Source: Straminergon stramineum
Lineage: Eukaryota > Streptophyta > Bryopsida > Hypnales > Calliergonaceae
Assembly (NCBI GenBank): GCA_963920665.1
Contig: OY987267.1
Span: 12,896,001 to 12,960,000, forward strand
Reading direction: 5' to 3'
DNA: 64,000 nt
Within the stretch, counting starts at the first letter, position 1; every line of letters starts with the position of its first letter. The translations under genes and the position numbers were made by a program. A model generated the notes under the pieces. The model searched no databases. It worked only from the letters and a program-made list of their open reading frames with translations, and was not told the origin of the DNA. This document shows positions 13,901-26,867 of the stretch, piece by piece.

Positions 13901-14441
13901 TATATAGTATGTTAAATTACTACAAAAAGTAGCATAATCTTTATGAAACATCCATTAGATGAAATCTGGCCATTGAGAAGACTATGAGTTCCTCGCAGTG
14001 GGGAACTCAGTGAATTGCGCCACTTTAGTGCGGTGATGTGGTCAGGAGGCGGCCACGTCAGATTTTTATTTTTATTTTTATTTTTTGAAAAATAATTTTT
14101 TTGCTCAACTTCTTTTGCAATTTTAGGGCACAAAAAAAGTTATTATTAATATTTTTTGGTCTTTGTGATGGCTGACAGCAATCAGCCATTCCCTCACTAC
14201 TGTGGGAACAGCGTGGGGGACAGGCCTGAAACGGCCCTCCCAAGCTCCTGCAAAACATCTATTGAAACTTTGTTGTGATCAAAGTAGGAACTTGAATTTC
14301 TATTACTTTTGTTTTCATTTATGAAAATAAAGTAAGTACCAAATTGCAAAATTTCTTATCAAATATGATAAAAATTTTAAGAGCAATTCTTGTTGATGCT
14401 TCTAATTTTTAAGCTTGAAAGTAGTACCCTGAAATTTATCT
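10989..14441. other. Very AT-rich DNA without genes
   Basis: About 3.4 kb of extreme AT composition with stops in all frames and no recognisable motif. A GC-richer patch at about 13960-14260 (a GCGGCCACGTCA word at 14050) is probably a fragment of a separate repeat. No gene or RNA structure is supported. Confidence 0.55.
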
Positions 14442-14876
14442 TTGAAAAACATACCGCCTTTTCAATTAGTCTATGGACAAGAGGCAATTTTGCCAGTCGA
14501 ATTAGAAGTCCAATCTTTACGAATTGCCATAGACCATCGATTAGGAGACGTTGAGTCATTACAAGAACGAATGGTTATGTTCGAAAAATTAGATGAAACT
14601 AGGCGACAAGCCTATTTAAATATATTGGCTATTCAAAATCGCCGAAAGAGTTACTATGACATCAAATTGATTCCGAAGAAATTAGAACCAAATGATTTAG
14701 TTCTTTTATTCGATAGTCGATTTCACAAATTTCCTGGAAAATTTAAAATGAGATGGTTTGGTCCATACAAAGTCTTAAAATCTTATCCAAATGGATCGGT
14801 CGAATTGCAAGACTTTGAAGGGACTATTCATTCCACTAGATACAATGGCTATCGACTTAAACCTTATATAACTTGA
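14442..14876 (+). pseudogene. Ty3/gypsy integrase C-terminal fragment
   Basis: The frame opens with a typical plant Ty3/gypsy integrase tail: PPFQLVYGQEAILPVE at its start, then a charged helical stretch (ERMVMFEKLDE) and the GPY-type module RWFGPYKVLKSYPNGSVELQ, ending in YRLKPYIT and a TGA. In intact elements this is the last part of the pol polyprotein (integrase: inserts the cDNA into the chromosome). Everything upstream (protease, reverse transcriptase, RNase H, integrase core) is missing: homology stops abruptly at about 14442, and the first codon is TTG, not a true start. A purine-rich tract follows at 14892. Hence a 5'-truncated, non-functional element. Family call is confident; subfamily is not. 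Confidence 0.85.
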
Positions 14877-14891
14877 GGGCAAGTTATTGGT

Positions 14892-14907
14892 TTAAGTTGG
14901 GGGCAGG
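14892..14907 (+). other. Polypurine tract of the truncated Ty3/gypsy element
   Basis: TAAGTTGGGGGCAGGG lies 16 bases after the integrase stop, the usual place for the plus-strand primer of an LTR retrotransposon. A very similar tract (AAGTTGGGGGC) recurs at 20627, after the second element ORF. The 3' LTR should begin just after 14907, but no clear TG...CA ends were found. Confidence 0.6.
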
Positions 14908-17843
14908 GCTAATAAATTTTAAAAATATTTTTATGATTTAAAATACAATAAATTTATTAATTTCTATTCTAAAAATAAAAATTAAAAAATTAAAAATAAA
15001 TAAATTGAAACTAATATTATTATTAAATAAAATAGCATAAAATTAAAATTAGGCAAGTACTCTTTAAGGAATCACAATAAAAGAAGGAATTTTGGGGCAA
15101 TTAATCTCAAAAGAGTGGTCATAATTTGACAATTAGACAAGTTGAGTATTCATACCACAGCTGGCTTCTGTGAAAGGAGTGGGAATAAGGGCAAATTGTC
15201 AAATCAAGTAGGCAGGCCATAATGACTATTCGGAATAAGGTATCAAACCTATGGCCGTGGCGGCCAGTCGCCAAGTCTACTCGTCTTTCTCATACTCTTG
15301 ATTCAAATCGTCAGGTTCCGAAAGTTGTTACCCTCGAAGTAGTTACAATCGAGTAGTCTTTCTGCGAGAAGATTTTCTTGGTCCAATTGTTGTGTGCAAA
15401 TTGTCTGCATTTCCGAGAGTAATTTTTCAGAGTGATTGCTTGTTGTGAGAGATCCGATTGGAAGAATTGTGTGATTCGACGGAGGTAAGTGTGCTGAGTC
15501 TAATTTTGCATTTCAATTTCTTCCAAATGCTGGCTTTTGCAGTAGAAAGTTTTGAAACAATTAGACAAAGGATTGTCAATAGAGCGATGAAATTGTGCAA
15601 AGGTCAATTAGGATGTATGACCAATTGTCTTAGGAAATCAGTGGAGCAATGCTGTTGGAAAATGCGCCAACACATTTTTCCAATGTTTTCAACAAAACCC
15701 TAATCGACTGGTTGTAATCACATTGACGATTGGATGGAAATATTGATGATTTGGTGTTTATGGTTGTAACTAGCATTTGTAATTTCAGAAACAAAGGAAG
15801 GAAATTGGAGCACAAGAGCAAGTTGACTGATGATTGTAGGTATGTACTGGACGAAAGCAATATGGCTAAATTACAAAGAACGAAGGTCTAAAAGACTGCA
15901 TAATCAAAGACAAATCATCATCTTGAAGTTTTGGCTGGAAATAATTGATAACTGAACATGGGATAATCAAGTTAGTCTATGAGAAGCAATTTGCCAGAGA
16001 GGTTAAGTAGTCTTGGAATAGGACTGGATAAGGACTATGCCGTAGATAAATTGACTGCTATGCTTCCTCAAATTGACATGTACAGGCACTACGGACAAAT
16101 TGAAGCAAGAAGAAGGTCATTCATGGACAAGTTGTCATTGCGAGAGGTGAGAACTACGGACCAATAGCCAGGTTTAGCTGGTCATATTTTCCGTTGCTAA
16201 TATGCTTAGTTCCAATTGTCAATCCAATTGTCGAATAATAAAATTTAAAACAAACAAATAAACAAACAAACAAACAGCCAATTGGCGAGTTGAGAGAATA
16301 GAATAAAAACTTGAGTGAGCAATGTCAAATAAACCATTATGGTGAAGTCTAGTTGTGCTCTTAAATTAAGGTAATGAGAAGGCTGCTCAAATTGAGTCTA
16401 ATAGTTCAGAAATCTCGTGAGTGTTTAAGAAAGAACATGATAATGTAAGAGAGAGAATTTGCAACCAAGTCTTCTCAGTTTCCTACTTCCTAGAGTTTAA
16501 AATTTTTTTTCAACTTGCCAAGTCCAGAAAACATAATAAGGATTGGAATAATTCAAGTTGTCATCGTAAAAAGAGTTTCCAAGTTCAAAAGTAATGAAAT
16601 CAAATAGACTAGTTCTCCTCTAACTGCCTTTCTTTCTCTCTCTTGATGGTTACAGTTGTACCAAGAAAAGGTTAATTTGCTAAGAGGTCTACTAGTTGTG
16701 TGTGTCAATTGAAGACTTCAATTTGCCGAGTGGAAAGCATCTCAGTGCAAGGTAAGAGTACAGACAAATTGATGAGAGCTTTAAAAATTTTAAAATATAG
16801 TAAAAACTGTCTGAGAAAAGTTCAAATTGCACATGTGAGGATAATCTCCCTTCTACTGAAAATAAGAGAGAAAAAGTCAATTTTTGTTTCATCAATGATA
16901 ATCAATTCGTAGTTATTGTTGAATAGTTAAGCAAGGCAAATTGCTAAGGTCAAATAAGAGTGGAAAATTGTTCATTGAAATTCTCTCTTTAAATATCTAA
17001 AGACTAATAGATTTGCTCATTATGTGAGGGAAAAATAAGAGAGAACATGATAATCCTATGAGTGAATTTGTAAATTCAATCTATAAGGAATCCATTGGAC
17101 AAGTTTAAATTATAGAAAAAGAACAATTAGAATCCCATCACATTCCAATAGACTCAAAATCAATTAATTATAGGTCTAATAGCGAAATTAAAGAAGAAGC
17201 AATTGGTAAAGTTCCATTCGACTAAAGTTTAAAGAAGTGAAGCAAATCACCGAGAATGTGAGTGAGTGCCTAAAAGACAACCAGTCAATTTGCCGAGTGA
17301 AAGTCCAGTAGTTATTGAGTTTTCAAATTTACTAAGCTTGAGAGCACCAGATTCATCCAATGAGAGTTAAATTGTGTTAAAATCAAATTAATTGGAGAGA
17401 AAATGAGCGTGAGAGAAAATGAGTGAAATGGTGACGAATTGACTGTGTAAGACGGCAAGGCTTTTCCATAAGTGTGTTCAATTAGTCTGAAAAGTTTAAG
17501 GTCAAAACATGATAAACAAGTAACTAATTGACTTAATTTTGCACTCTTAAAATAGGGAAGAAGAAAAGAAAGGAAGCAGTCTGAATCTCTTTGAATAGAA
17601 GCTTGAGGGAGCAATTAGGTCAATTTGAAATAGCCGTGTTGAGATTTGTGAGTGTCCATTTGCCGAGTGTTAATTGTAAGACAATTAAATCTTAGACCCA
17701 GTCACTATGAAAGAGTCAAGTAAATTGGTCAAGTGATAGTAGTCTAATCACCAAAAATCCAGCTGTGCTTTTTCTCAAAGATCAAGTGGACAAACTGTGG
17801 TCTAATGGACGGTGATTTTCAGATAAATAAAGGGCCAATCAAG
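14908..17843 (+). mobile_element. Probable LTR and leader sequence of retroelements
   Basis: Non-coding DNA between the truncated integrase and the next element ORF. The first 150 bases are extremely AT-rich; from about 15060 onward CAATTG and CAAATTG words are strikingly frequent, as they also are after 20640. By position this should include a 3' LTR of the first element and the 5' LTR or leader of the second. I could not align two LTR copies reliably, so boundaries are open. A (CAAA)n-like tract lies at 16251-16277. Short frames here (such as 15458-15703 and 15979-16167) are not supported as genes. Confidence 0.4.
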
Positions 17844-20630
17844 ATGGGCAGGAAGCCAAAGAAATTACAGGTGTTGGCGACACTATTGTAAGAATTGCTG
17901 CTCGATGTTCTTTAGGGATATTAGAAATTGCAACCTACTTTGGAGTTAGCACGCTTATGGGAGTTTGTTAATTTCAAATGGACAGATCCAGATATAGAGT
18001 TGGTCCAGCAATTTGTTGAAGCAAGTCAATTTGGTGAGAAGGACCACGTGGTGATTAACGGCACCCTAGTACAGCTCAACCCGGAGATGGTTTCTCAAGT
18101 TTTAAAGGTGCCAATGGGGGGTATCAAATTGGCAGAGCTCCCAGTACTTTTTCCAGTCGACAAGTTGGAATTATTTGGTCACATTGGAGAAGGAGCTAGG
18201 AAATTCACTGGATGGGCGCTCACTACCATTCAACCACATGAATTAGTAGTCTGGATGGTTTTCTTAAACCAGAGATTATTCCTTGTGCCAAAACCTGAAG
18301 ACGCTGACGATATAGCGGTGGTAGCCTCTTATGCAGCATGGAAAGGACAACAAATTGACTGGAGTGATGTGGTTTGTCATCGAATCAAGATGGAGTTAAA
18401 GGTGAAGAAGAAGAGAAATCCACTTATACTGGTTTCTGCGACTCTCATCTCAACGATTTGTTGTGCGGCTCAACTACCCCAAGGGGGTATTTCAACACGT
18501 CAAATTGAACCGATGACATCCTCCGAAGCTCCAGTAGGACCACTTGATCAAAAAGACTAAGGAGTCGTGGTGGAAGAAATGCCCATATCCTACAAATCGA
18601 CCAGTAGTGGCAAATCGGTGGAGACAGAGGAGCCTGAGGAGCGTTACCAATTATTGTTACTCCAAAATAAGGAGTTGTAAGAGAAGATTTGCCTTGAAGA
18701 ATTGGCGGTTAAATCGTTGAAGGAAACAGAAGCCACTCTCAAGAAGCAGCTCAATCAAATCACATGTGAGTGAGACGAATCGGTCAAAATGTGCTGCAGC
18801 GCAAAAGAAGAAACAAATTGTCAGAGGGAGGAGTACATTACTTTGATGTGTCGTACCACGGCAACACAGAAGACCATGGATGATTTGAGGGAAGCAACTA
18901 ATATTTACCGCAAGGATAAGGTCAAATTGCAAGCGGATTTTATTAAATTACAGGAGGAGCATCGAAGGACGATGGGTCGAATCAATCAAATGGACAAGGA
19001 GGAATCGCCACAAATTGTAGACGCTTCGATACCTAAGATCAAGGCTTTGGAGAAAGACGTGTGAGTGTTAACAGAATCCAACGAGGAGCTTCAACAAGAA
19101 TTGGAGAAGGCAAATGAATTGACTCAATCCTTGCAAGCGTCCCTTTGGCATCAGCAACGTGAACACCCACCTACTTTTTCTCTCTTCCGAGCCTATGTGT
19201 TGCAGTTTGACGTCTATTTGAGCATCGTCGACTTGACTAAGGGACATGTGCTAAGTCGGGAGCAATTTGACGAAGTATGGGAGCTGGCGGATCAATTCGA
19301 AAATATGCAAAACCTAATTTGCGAAATTCTGGTTCAAGCGGATTTGGCGTTGGAGGACTGGACAGTTTTACTTTATCCAATCGCTAATATTGGAGCCAGG
19401 GTGCTCTTGTATTATATGAATTTGGAGAAGCAACTACGGGCTAGAAGACAAGTTGATATGAGCATCACTTATCCACGAAAGATACGAATTGGTGATCATC
19501 GAGTTCAAATCGCTAAGGCAGCTGAAGATCCAGAGCTTCGCAACCACTGGAACGTTGAGATGGTCAAATTACTGAGCTCCTTAAGTATTTCAAATACGGG
19601 GAATTTGGGCAATATTCACAAAGTATTGGCAAGTTGTGTTGCTCGGGAGGCGGTGGCGCAGCATGGCGAATTTACAAATAGCCATTACGCCTTTGCGATT
19701 CAGCACACTTCTGAGCGCCTACAGTGCGCAGTGGATGAATTGACGAGAGGTCGACTCACAATGCCGGACCCTAAGTTGAGTGCACTCATCAATTTGCCTC
19801 CGAAGACTTATGTGCCAGTGGCTTGTTTGAAGATCCAATTGCCGATACAGGGGAGTCAACTAACTTGCTTATTTTTGGGACAATACCATTGGATGTTTCA
19901 GAATATGGCGAAAGAGTGACCGATTCCAACTTGGGAGGCTCTCAGATGGCTAATTGAAGACTATGGCGATTCGGTGGAGGAAAATTACCCTTGGGACAGA
20001 GAATATGAGAACATTTCCTCCAAGTGGTAAGTCGAGCCTCCAGCAGCGGTCGTGACAAATGGTCACTTTTGTCCCTGCCCGCGACGAAACAAATGGAACC
20101 CCGTGGCAGTCATTGATTCGATTGAGTACAATTGGCCGCGAATTCCTTGACAATTTGGCACGGCAGGACAATGCGTCGAATCCTACCACTTGTTTCACAA
20201 GCAGCATATTAGTCATACGGATCCGGTGTGTTTTAGAGCTGCGGTCTTCTGCGATTTTCTACGCGAAGTGTGCTTAGAGCATGGCGTGATTATTAATGTT
20301 AATTGATTTGACCGCACTCGCCCAGAGTTCCACATCCTGATGAAGATTTGCTATCAAAGCGCACGGTGGCAGAGACTAGTGGAAGTTATGGCGATTACCC
20401 ATTTCTTGAATGGGCCGCATCTTTCGTTGATAAACAAATTCACGGCAACTCGATTCTGCGCCATAAACAAGTGGCTGGACTATCAACGCAAGCATAACGA
20501 GAAGTTGTTGGAGCGTGACAACGAGGTTCAGAAGGAATGTGACAAATTGGACAAGAAGCGGAAGATTGAGGAGGACCGTCACTGAAACAAGCGAATCCGA
20601 TCAGATTGACGAGGACGTCAATCAAGCTAA
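17844..20630 (+). pseudogene. Retroelement-type ORF with 13 in-frame stops and no frameshift
   Basis: From an ATG at 17844 a single frame reads sensibly for 928 codons to a TAA at 20628, directly before a polypurine tract. It is interrupted by TAA at 17889, 18558, 18678 and 20028, TAG at 17913 and 17922, and TGA at 18771, 19062, 19917, 20148, 20304, 20583 and 20607, but no frameshift is needed. Each stop is one C-to-T change from CAA, CAG or CGA. The N-terminal third (about 17930-18500) has the pattern of the plant-transposon or retroelement domain I associate with Pfam PF20167; residues DHVVINGTLVQLNPE and ISTICCAAQLPQGG support this loosely. The middle is a long coiled coil (SNEELQQELEKANEL); the tail is Lys/Glu/Arg-rich. 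It is likely an accessory ORF (ORF1 or gag-like) of a Ty3/gypsy or Tat/Ogre-like element; no RT or integrase follows. The first three stops may instead lie in the leader, where TTGGCGAC at 17875 resembles a primer-binding site. Confidence 0.7.
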
Positions 20631-22735
20631 GTTGGGGGCTATGTAGTTCCAATAGTTTTCTTTTCTTTTATCTATTTGGCCTTGCAGGTGTAGATAGAGT
20701 GAACAAATAGCCTATTTTCTTTTGTAGTATGTGAAGTGGCCAAATATTTTGTAGATAAAGCCAAAAGACATATTAATAGATTTGAATAAGTCTAATAGGC
20801 TAGGATTCGAAGCAGGTCAAATAGATGAAGGTACATTTCCAATGAACAGTCACACTCTTTGTCAATTTCTCTTTTGGGACTATAAGTCCAAATGTCTATT
20901 TGCATCTCTCCATCTCTCTCTCTCTCTCTCTCTCTAGTGAAGAGCCCAAGCTTTCTAGCGTGTCAATTTTTCAAGTACTATACTACTTGTCGAAATTTAT
21001 ATAAATATATTTGAGAATTATTCTAATTGTCTTTTGAACGGGTAGCTCAACTGTGATTGTGTTGTGCATTTCGAAGTTGTATAAAACTCACAGGTGGTGA
21101 GAAATTGTTTGGTCAAGTCATGTGACTAGTTGTTGGAGTAAGTCAATTAGAAATTGTGAGTAATTTTTGAGTGGTCAAATTCTGTTAATTGTGTATGTTA
21201 TGTTTGAAGATCAAATTGTCAGATCTAAATTAATTTTTGTTAATCCAAGTAATTATTGAGTACTCACAGTCAGTAAAGATTACTGAGTCAATTCGAATAA
21301 GTATTTGTTGCAAGTAGAAAACTATGTATGTGAGGTCGAATTGGAGATTAATAGAGCACTGGTGGAGCGAGATCAAGTGGCCAATAGTATATGTCGATTT
21401 GGTGGGAGTTTCCTTGTAATCTAATTGTTGTGATTGTGTGCTCAAATTACTAGAGTAGTCGAATGGTGAATATTAACTTAATTATAATATTAAGTGTGAA
21501 ATGTTTATCAAATAGTTAAGCGAGTTGAATGATCAAATTGTTAGAATATGACTCAGTGTCCACTTGGTCGTTTATGCAATTATCAAAGTTGATTGACTAA
21601 TTAAATGGCTAAGTGTTAATTTGGTGAGCAAATTTTAGTGTTTGTAAAGTATAAAATACAATCTGAAAAATTCCATATATGTGATCAAATAGTCAAGAGC
21701 AAAGGATTTAGTAGACGATTGCAAGGTATATTAGTGTGTGTGAGTTTAGTTGGAAATATATAGAATAATTCCACAGTGTTGTGTGAGATATAATTGACTG
21801 AGACTGATGGTATTTGGTTACGATGTGTTAAAACAATTGGATAGATTTATAAAATGCTTGAAGATGATTGCATTCACCAAGTAATGTCAGTATGTCAAAT
21901 TTGCATATAAAACAAGTTGAAGACTATTTAGTTTAGTGTTGAGTTACTGTCAGATGGTCAAGTTGTGAGTTTACGGCCTGTATCAAATAGACAGTGTAGC
22001 CAGAGTTTCGGGCTAATTGTCGACACAGTGACCAGTAGACAAAGAAGCACGGTCTTAGGTACTAGAAGTACCAATCCAATAGTTGTATGGTTAATGGCCT
22101 AAAGTCTTGACAAATTGATATAATTGGAGCGTGGATAAAGCTAAAGACAAATTGATTGGAAAAGCTAAAGCTATGGGGCTGATGTGAAGAATAAATCGAC
22201 TAAATGAAGAATGAAATTCTAAACTTTTCATACTCTGCATACTAATCAAATGGATAGAAAATACGGATTTGGTATTTGCATATTAAAATTAGCAATTAGG
22301 CTAATAATATAGTACGGATTAGATGAGGGAAAATAAAGAGGAATTAAAGTAATTTCCCTAAAAGTTTATTGTATTTCAAATATATACCTTGGTGCATTTG
22401 ATTACGTTGATAAGGCATGCATTGTCAAGACAAATTGATCAAACCTGAGGAATTGACCAGAGGATTTGCCATGAGCCAAAAATACTATATAGGACTAAGA
22501 CCGCATACATGGAGTCTATTATAAATAGCATTTGGGATGGACTAAGACTATTTGACTAAGAGTGTGGGTTTCTTTGTTAAAACTCTAGAACAAAACGTAA
22601 AACCAAATAGATAAATATTCAAAATACGAAAAACGAGTGACCTTAGTCACGCAAACATTAGACTTATTGACCTTTCCTTAGGAATTACCCCCTATACTAT
22701 ATTTCCTTGGGTTTTGTCAAGTAGGCAAAATCTAC
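20627..22735 (+). mobile_element. Polypurine tract and probable 3' LTR of the second element
   Basis: AAGTTGGGGGC at 20627-20637 immediately follows the element ORF and matches the polypurine tract at 14893. The following 2 kb is non-coding, rich in CAATTG words, and contains a (TC)n tract and TATA-like sequences at about 20999 and 22520 (TATAAATA), as expected for an LTR promoter. The right end is uncertain: 22735 marks where the CAATTG-rich character stops, after an ATTACA word. Confidence 0.4.
20911..20935 (+). repeat. (TC)n microsatellite
   Basis: About 12 uninterrupted TC units inside the presumed 3' LTR, on the strand of the element. Confidence 0.9.
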
Positions 22736-25215
22736 ATTACAATAATATACATATGTTATGTTTCTTTCGTTGAATTAGTTGTAATTACATTACTATCCTT
22801 GGCCGTACTTATAAGTGTTGTTCTCTTTTTAGACTCTTAATATTTCTCTTCATTCATTTTATCAAACGACAAACATCTTGTAACTTATACAATTTTTTTT
22901 AGTTTTATCTCGTACTATCACAATTCTATGGCAAATACGAAAATACTTTTTTAGAATAAATTGTAAGTATTTTTGGTCAAGATTACTTAAATTGCATTCC
23001 TTCAAAACAATATTAGCACATATGTTTTATACATTTCATTTGTAATTCATATCTTCATAAGATTAGCTTCTAAATTATTTTTATGTACATAATTAAGATT
23101 TTATAAAAGAATTAAAAAATAAAAGAATTAAAAAAATAGAATCAAAGACAAAAATAACATCAGTAAGTATTAAAAACATAAAATAAAAATAAAAAAATAA
23201 AAAAAGACACATACAAAATAGAAGGTAAAAACAAAAATTTCACTACATATACTTTATTTTTAAAATGTACAATGCTTCAAATGAAATTTAATAATGTCAA
23301 ATAAATGTTTTGTAGAAAATACCTTTGTATACTTGTGCTTTAATATCTAAACATCTTCATATTTTCTAAATCTTATGGTCTTCACAAGTATTTCACATAT
23401 TCTTTCTTCTTCATCTTTTTTTTACAGGTACATTATTTTTTTGTATGTCCAAATCAATTTATTAAGAAAAAATTACTAGCATATATATCCATGTGTCTAC
23501 AACATATCTATATCCATACCTCTGTAAATAAAACATAAAAATGGTAAATATATAATTAAAAGTCACTTGTTTTATTACTTACTTATTCTTTATTAATATA
23601 CAAAATTTAAAATTAAAATATAGAAAAGAATAAGTATGCTTAAAAGACACTTACTTTATTACTTATTCAATCTCAAACAATAATAAATATTTATGGTAGT
23701 CATTAACAATTAATACCAATAAATTTTATCTACAACATAATGTTCAAACCCTTTTTGAAGTTCAACTTACTTTGAATTTTTATATTCAACCATTTGTAAA
23801 ATTTGGTCTTGAATACAATTCTAAGCCTCTTCTATAGTTGAAAAAAAATAGAATAGTGAAAAATTGTTGCTTATTTGTTCTTCCAATCAAACACAAATCC
23901 TGAATAAACTTATAACTTCTTAGATTGATATGAAATTTTAGCCACAAAAACTAAACTAGTATGTATAAATTTCTATGATTTTTTATTTCTTGAAAATGTA
24001 CACAATGTAAAGAAGAAGAAAACTATCAAAGTTCAGTATAATCTAAAAATGTCTAGATTTAAAACCTTTAAATTGTTTCTAAACATTCAAAAAATTTGAA
24101 TTAATATGAAAATTTTATTATAGTAATTAGACTTTAAGGGAAATATAACCTAACAAATTTGAATGAAAATAAACATTTGATGACAAAGATACAAACCTAT
24201 AAAATTGCAACTATCAAAAAATAGTTTAGTAAATTCAAATTAAACTTCTTGTCAAATAAACAAGGTTTGTCATAGAAAAATACTAGGGTTCGAGCTGCAA
24301 CTAGAATTGACCCAGAATATAAAGAATACTATAATCAAGTAAGAAATAAATCTTATAATATACTTCAAATCATACTCAACATGAATGATCCTTATAAAAT
24401 ATCATGTAGATCAAGTGAAATATCATAAATTTGTAAAAAAATAATAGAAATTAAGTATGAACCTCAAAATGTCATTTTAAGAGGTACTCAATATTCAATG
24501 GAGTGCCAATTTCGCTTCAAAATTTCAAATGAAGTGTGTGTATGGTGACTTTTCGAAAATCTAACACAAAAATTTATAACTCTTTCAAATTTCAAGTCAA
24601 AATCTTACATTAATTGCCTTTCATAGTTGATCAAAGTTTTTTCTTTTCAAATCAAAGGCAACTCATCACTACTTTATCTCTAAATTCATGACTTTCACTT
24701 CTTGATTCCAAACAAAAAATGTAAAATTTTTTAAAAAAAGACAACACAATTATTTAAAAATTCTTTACATTTCAACTCATAATATAATATTGTTTTACTT
24801 TTATAGTTAGTAAAAGTTCTCTCTTTAATTCAAAAATAGCTCATCATTACTTCACTTTTTAACCCATAATTTTTGCACCTTAATTCCAAACTAAGAAACT
24901 GATAATTTTTTGAAAAGCTAACAACTTAACACATAGTTGCACCAAATCTCAAGAGAAAATAATTTCTCATTAAAAAGATAAGAGCATTCAAACATTCTAC
25001 TCTTAAACTTCAAGACAATTGACCCTTTCACACTCTATCAAACATAATTTTCTCATTAAAACTTTCAATGAAATAAGTGATAGATTTTTTGAAGGAAAAA
25101 AAATTTTAAAAAATACACTCTCAAAATTTTATTACAAAATTTATAAAACACAACATGCTGTGTTTCTCGTACTCACTACTTTTTCTAAACTAACATGAGA
25201 AGAAAGAAGAAAGGT
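22736..25215. other. AT-rich DNA without genes
   Basis: About 2.5 kb of high-AT sequence, A-rich on the plus strand from about 23090 to 23250. No frame longer than about 60 codons and no motif is recognisable. Nothing supports a gene. Confidence 0.6.
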
Positions 25216-26867
25216 CTCCACATGTGAATGATTTTTTACCCACCCATGGTAAACAACTTTCACAACAATTTCTTTCTGTTTTGTTTTAATTTTATTTATG
25301 AACAGGTGTCTAAATATTGTCCATTGAACCTTCTAAGCAATGAACTCTCTTTTAAATGTCAAAATTCAAAGAAATCACTGGAAACAAACCTAATTGCGAA
25401 AATTAGTTCTAAACAACATAAAGTTTTTCATCCGTTGTGGTTTTCTACTAATATTATTTATAATTGAAATTTAGTTATCTTAAATTGTAGTTCAGATCAT
25501 GCCATTTTTGAAAACATAAGACTTGCAAGAATCAGAGATTCCTACAAGAAGCTATGACCGGATGAAGTTGGAGGCTTTAAGAGGTTATTTAAACTTCATT
25601 CACTCTCTTTGATATTTTTCTTATTTTGATTGATTATGAATTTTGGACTCTAGCTTTATACTATTAATTTCTACTTAAATTCCAAGTCTAGAGTTCAATA
25701 GATGATCTTTGAGTGACTTCATCCATTTTTTGTCCCACACTTCATCCTTCAATAATTATTGAAGTTTTAAGTGCTTCTGGATTCTTTTAAGTTCCTTCTA
25801 CCTAAAAATAACCCTAAGTGTCTTATTTGGTTGTCTTTAAAAGATTTTAATTCATTTTTTGTTTCATTTTCAAAATGCGGGACTTCTATTGTCAATTTAC
25901 TATTTTTAGACATTTGAATTTTATTACTTGTATATCCTAGTTTTACCTATCCATATTGTTAAAGAACTTTTGGTTTAAACTTTCGTAGTGAAAGTTATGA
26001 GTGGATGAAGTTTGACACTCTAACTTATACTTAAATGAAAGTTAGAATGATTATTATCTTTTCTCGAAATTTGTTTTATTGAGGAGGTGGTCATAAACTC
26101 CTTCCAACTCCCCATGATTTGTCATATTGGAATTTTCTTTGAAATTTTGTTTATTGGTTTTAATACAAGTTGGTGAAAATTGAGGAGACTTTTTTTTTTC
26201 CTTTTCCTACTTCTTTTTTTTCTTTTCATTTAAATTTTCTAATTTGTTGATTTGTGTATTCTAAAAATTCCTATCCACTATTTTATAATTTGGTTGAACA
26301 GTATTCTTAAAGTCAACAATCTCTTGCTACTATTCCATTGGCTATTCAAATTCTCTTGATGTCTTTCTTAATCTCTCTCTTCTTTCAAATGTCTTTGCTA
26401 CTTTGTCTGTTCTTCATTCTACATGTGCATTTTGGAATTGGAGAATTTGTGTGTGTAGAAAGTTTTGAGAGTTTGTAAGAATAGAGAGCGATGTTTTTTA
26501 GAGCTTCTTTTCTACTTCTTCCTTTTGTTGTTTGTAGGCTAATAAGGTGAACAATGGTAAACTAGAAGTTACTAATTTCTACACTCTTCGATGGTAATTG
26601 ATGTTTCTATCTCTAATTTTTTTTTTCATAATTCTACTTTTATGTATTCTAACTCTTGTTCTAACTCTTGGTAGATTACTATTTTTAGATTTTTGTATTT
26701 TTTTCTTCTAGAGGCTAAAAACAACTTTCCAAATTCATAAAGCACATGCAAATTGGACCTTCCTAGTAAAAGTTATGCATAGATGAAGTTTAACAACTCA
26801 TCAGTGATTAAAAACTTCATCCGCTCACTATTTTTAGATGTTAATTTCAGATTCACTTTTGATTACA
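25216..26867 (+). repeat. Dispersed repeat with GATGAAGTT hairpins, copy B
   Basis: Diverged copy of the 7651-8890 repeat. It carries GATGAAGTT blocks at about 25561, 26005 and 26783; the last two are preceded by AAAGTTATG, and the first and third are followed by AAACTTCAT. Similar text resumes after the element at 26868-30240 (GGATGAGTTT near 30408), so that element probably inserted into this repeat. No coding content. Confidence 0.5.

Noticed and set aside
13960..14260. A possible MITE or gene fragment in the GC-rich patch
   Set aside because: Some inverted similarity to 43960-44040 was seen, but it is too short and imperfect, with no termini or target duplication.
17844..20630. Stops rescued by RNA editing or programmed read-through
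   Set aside because: U-to-C editing is known from plant organelles, whereas this is nuclear repeat DNA; 13 stops in an element with no enzyme domains are better explained by decay.
17844..20630. APOBEC-like editing of retroelement cDNA
   Set aside because: Deamination of minus-strand cDNA gives G-to-A on the coding strand; the stops here need C-to-T on the coding strand.
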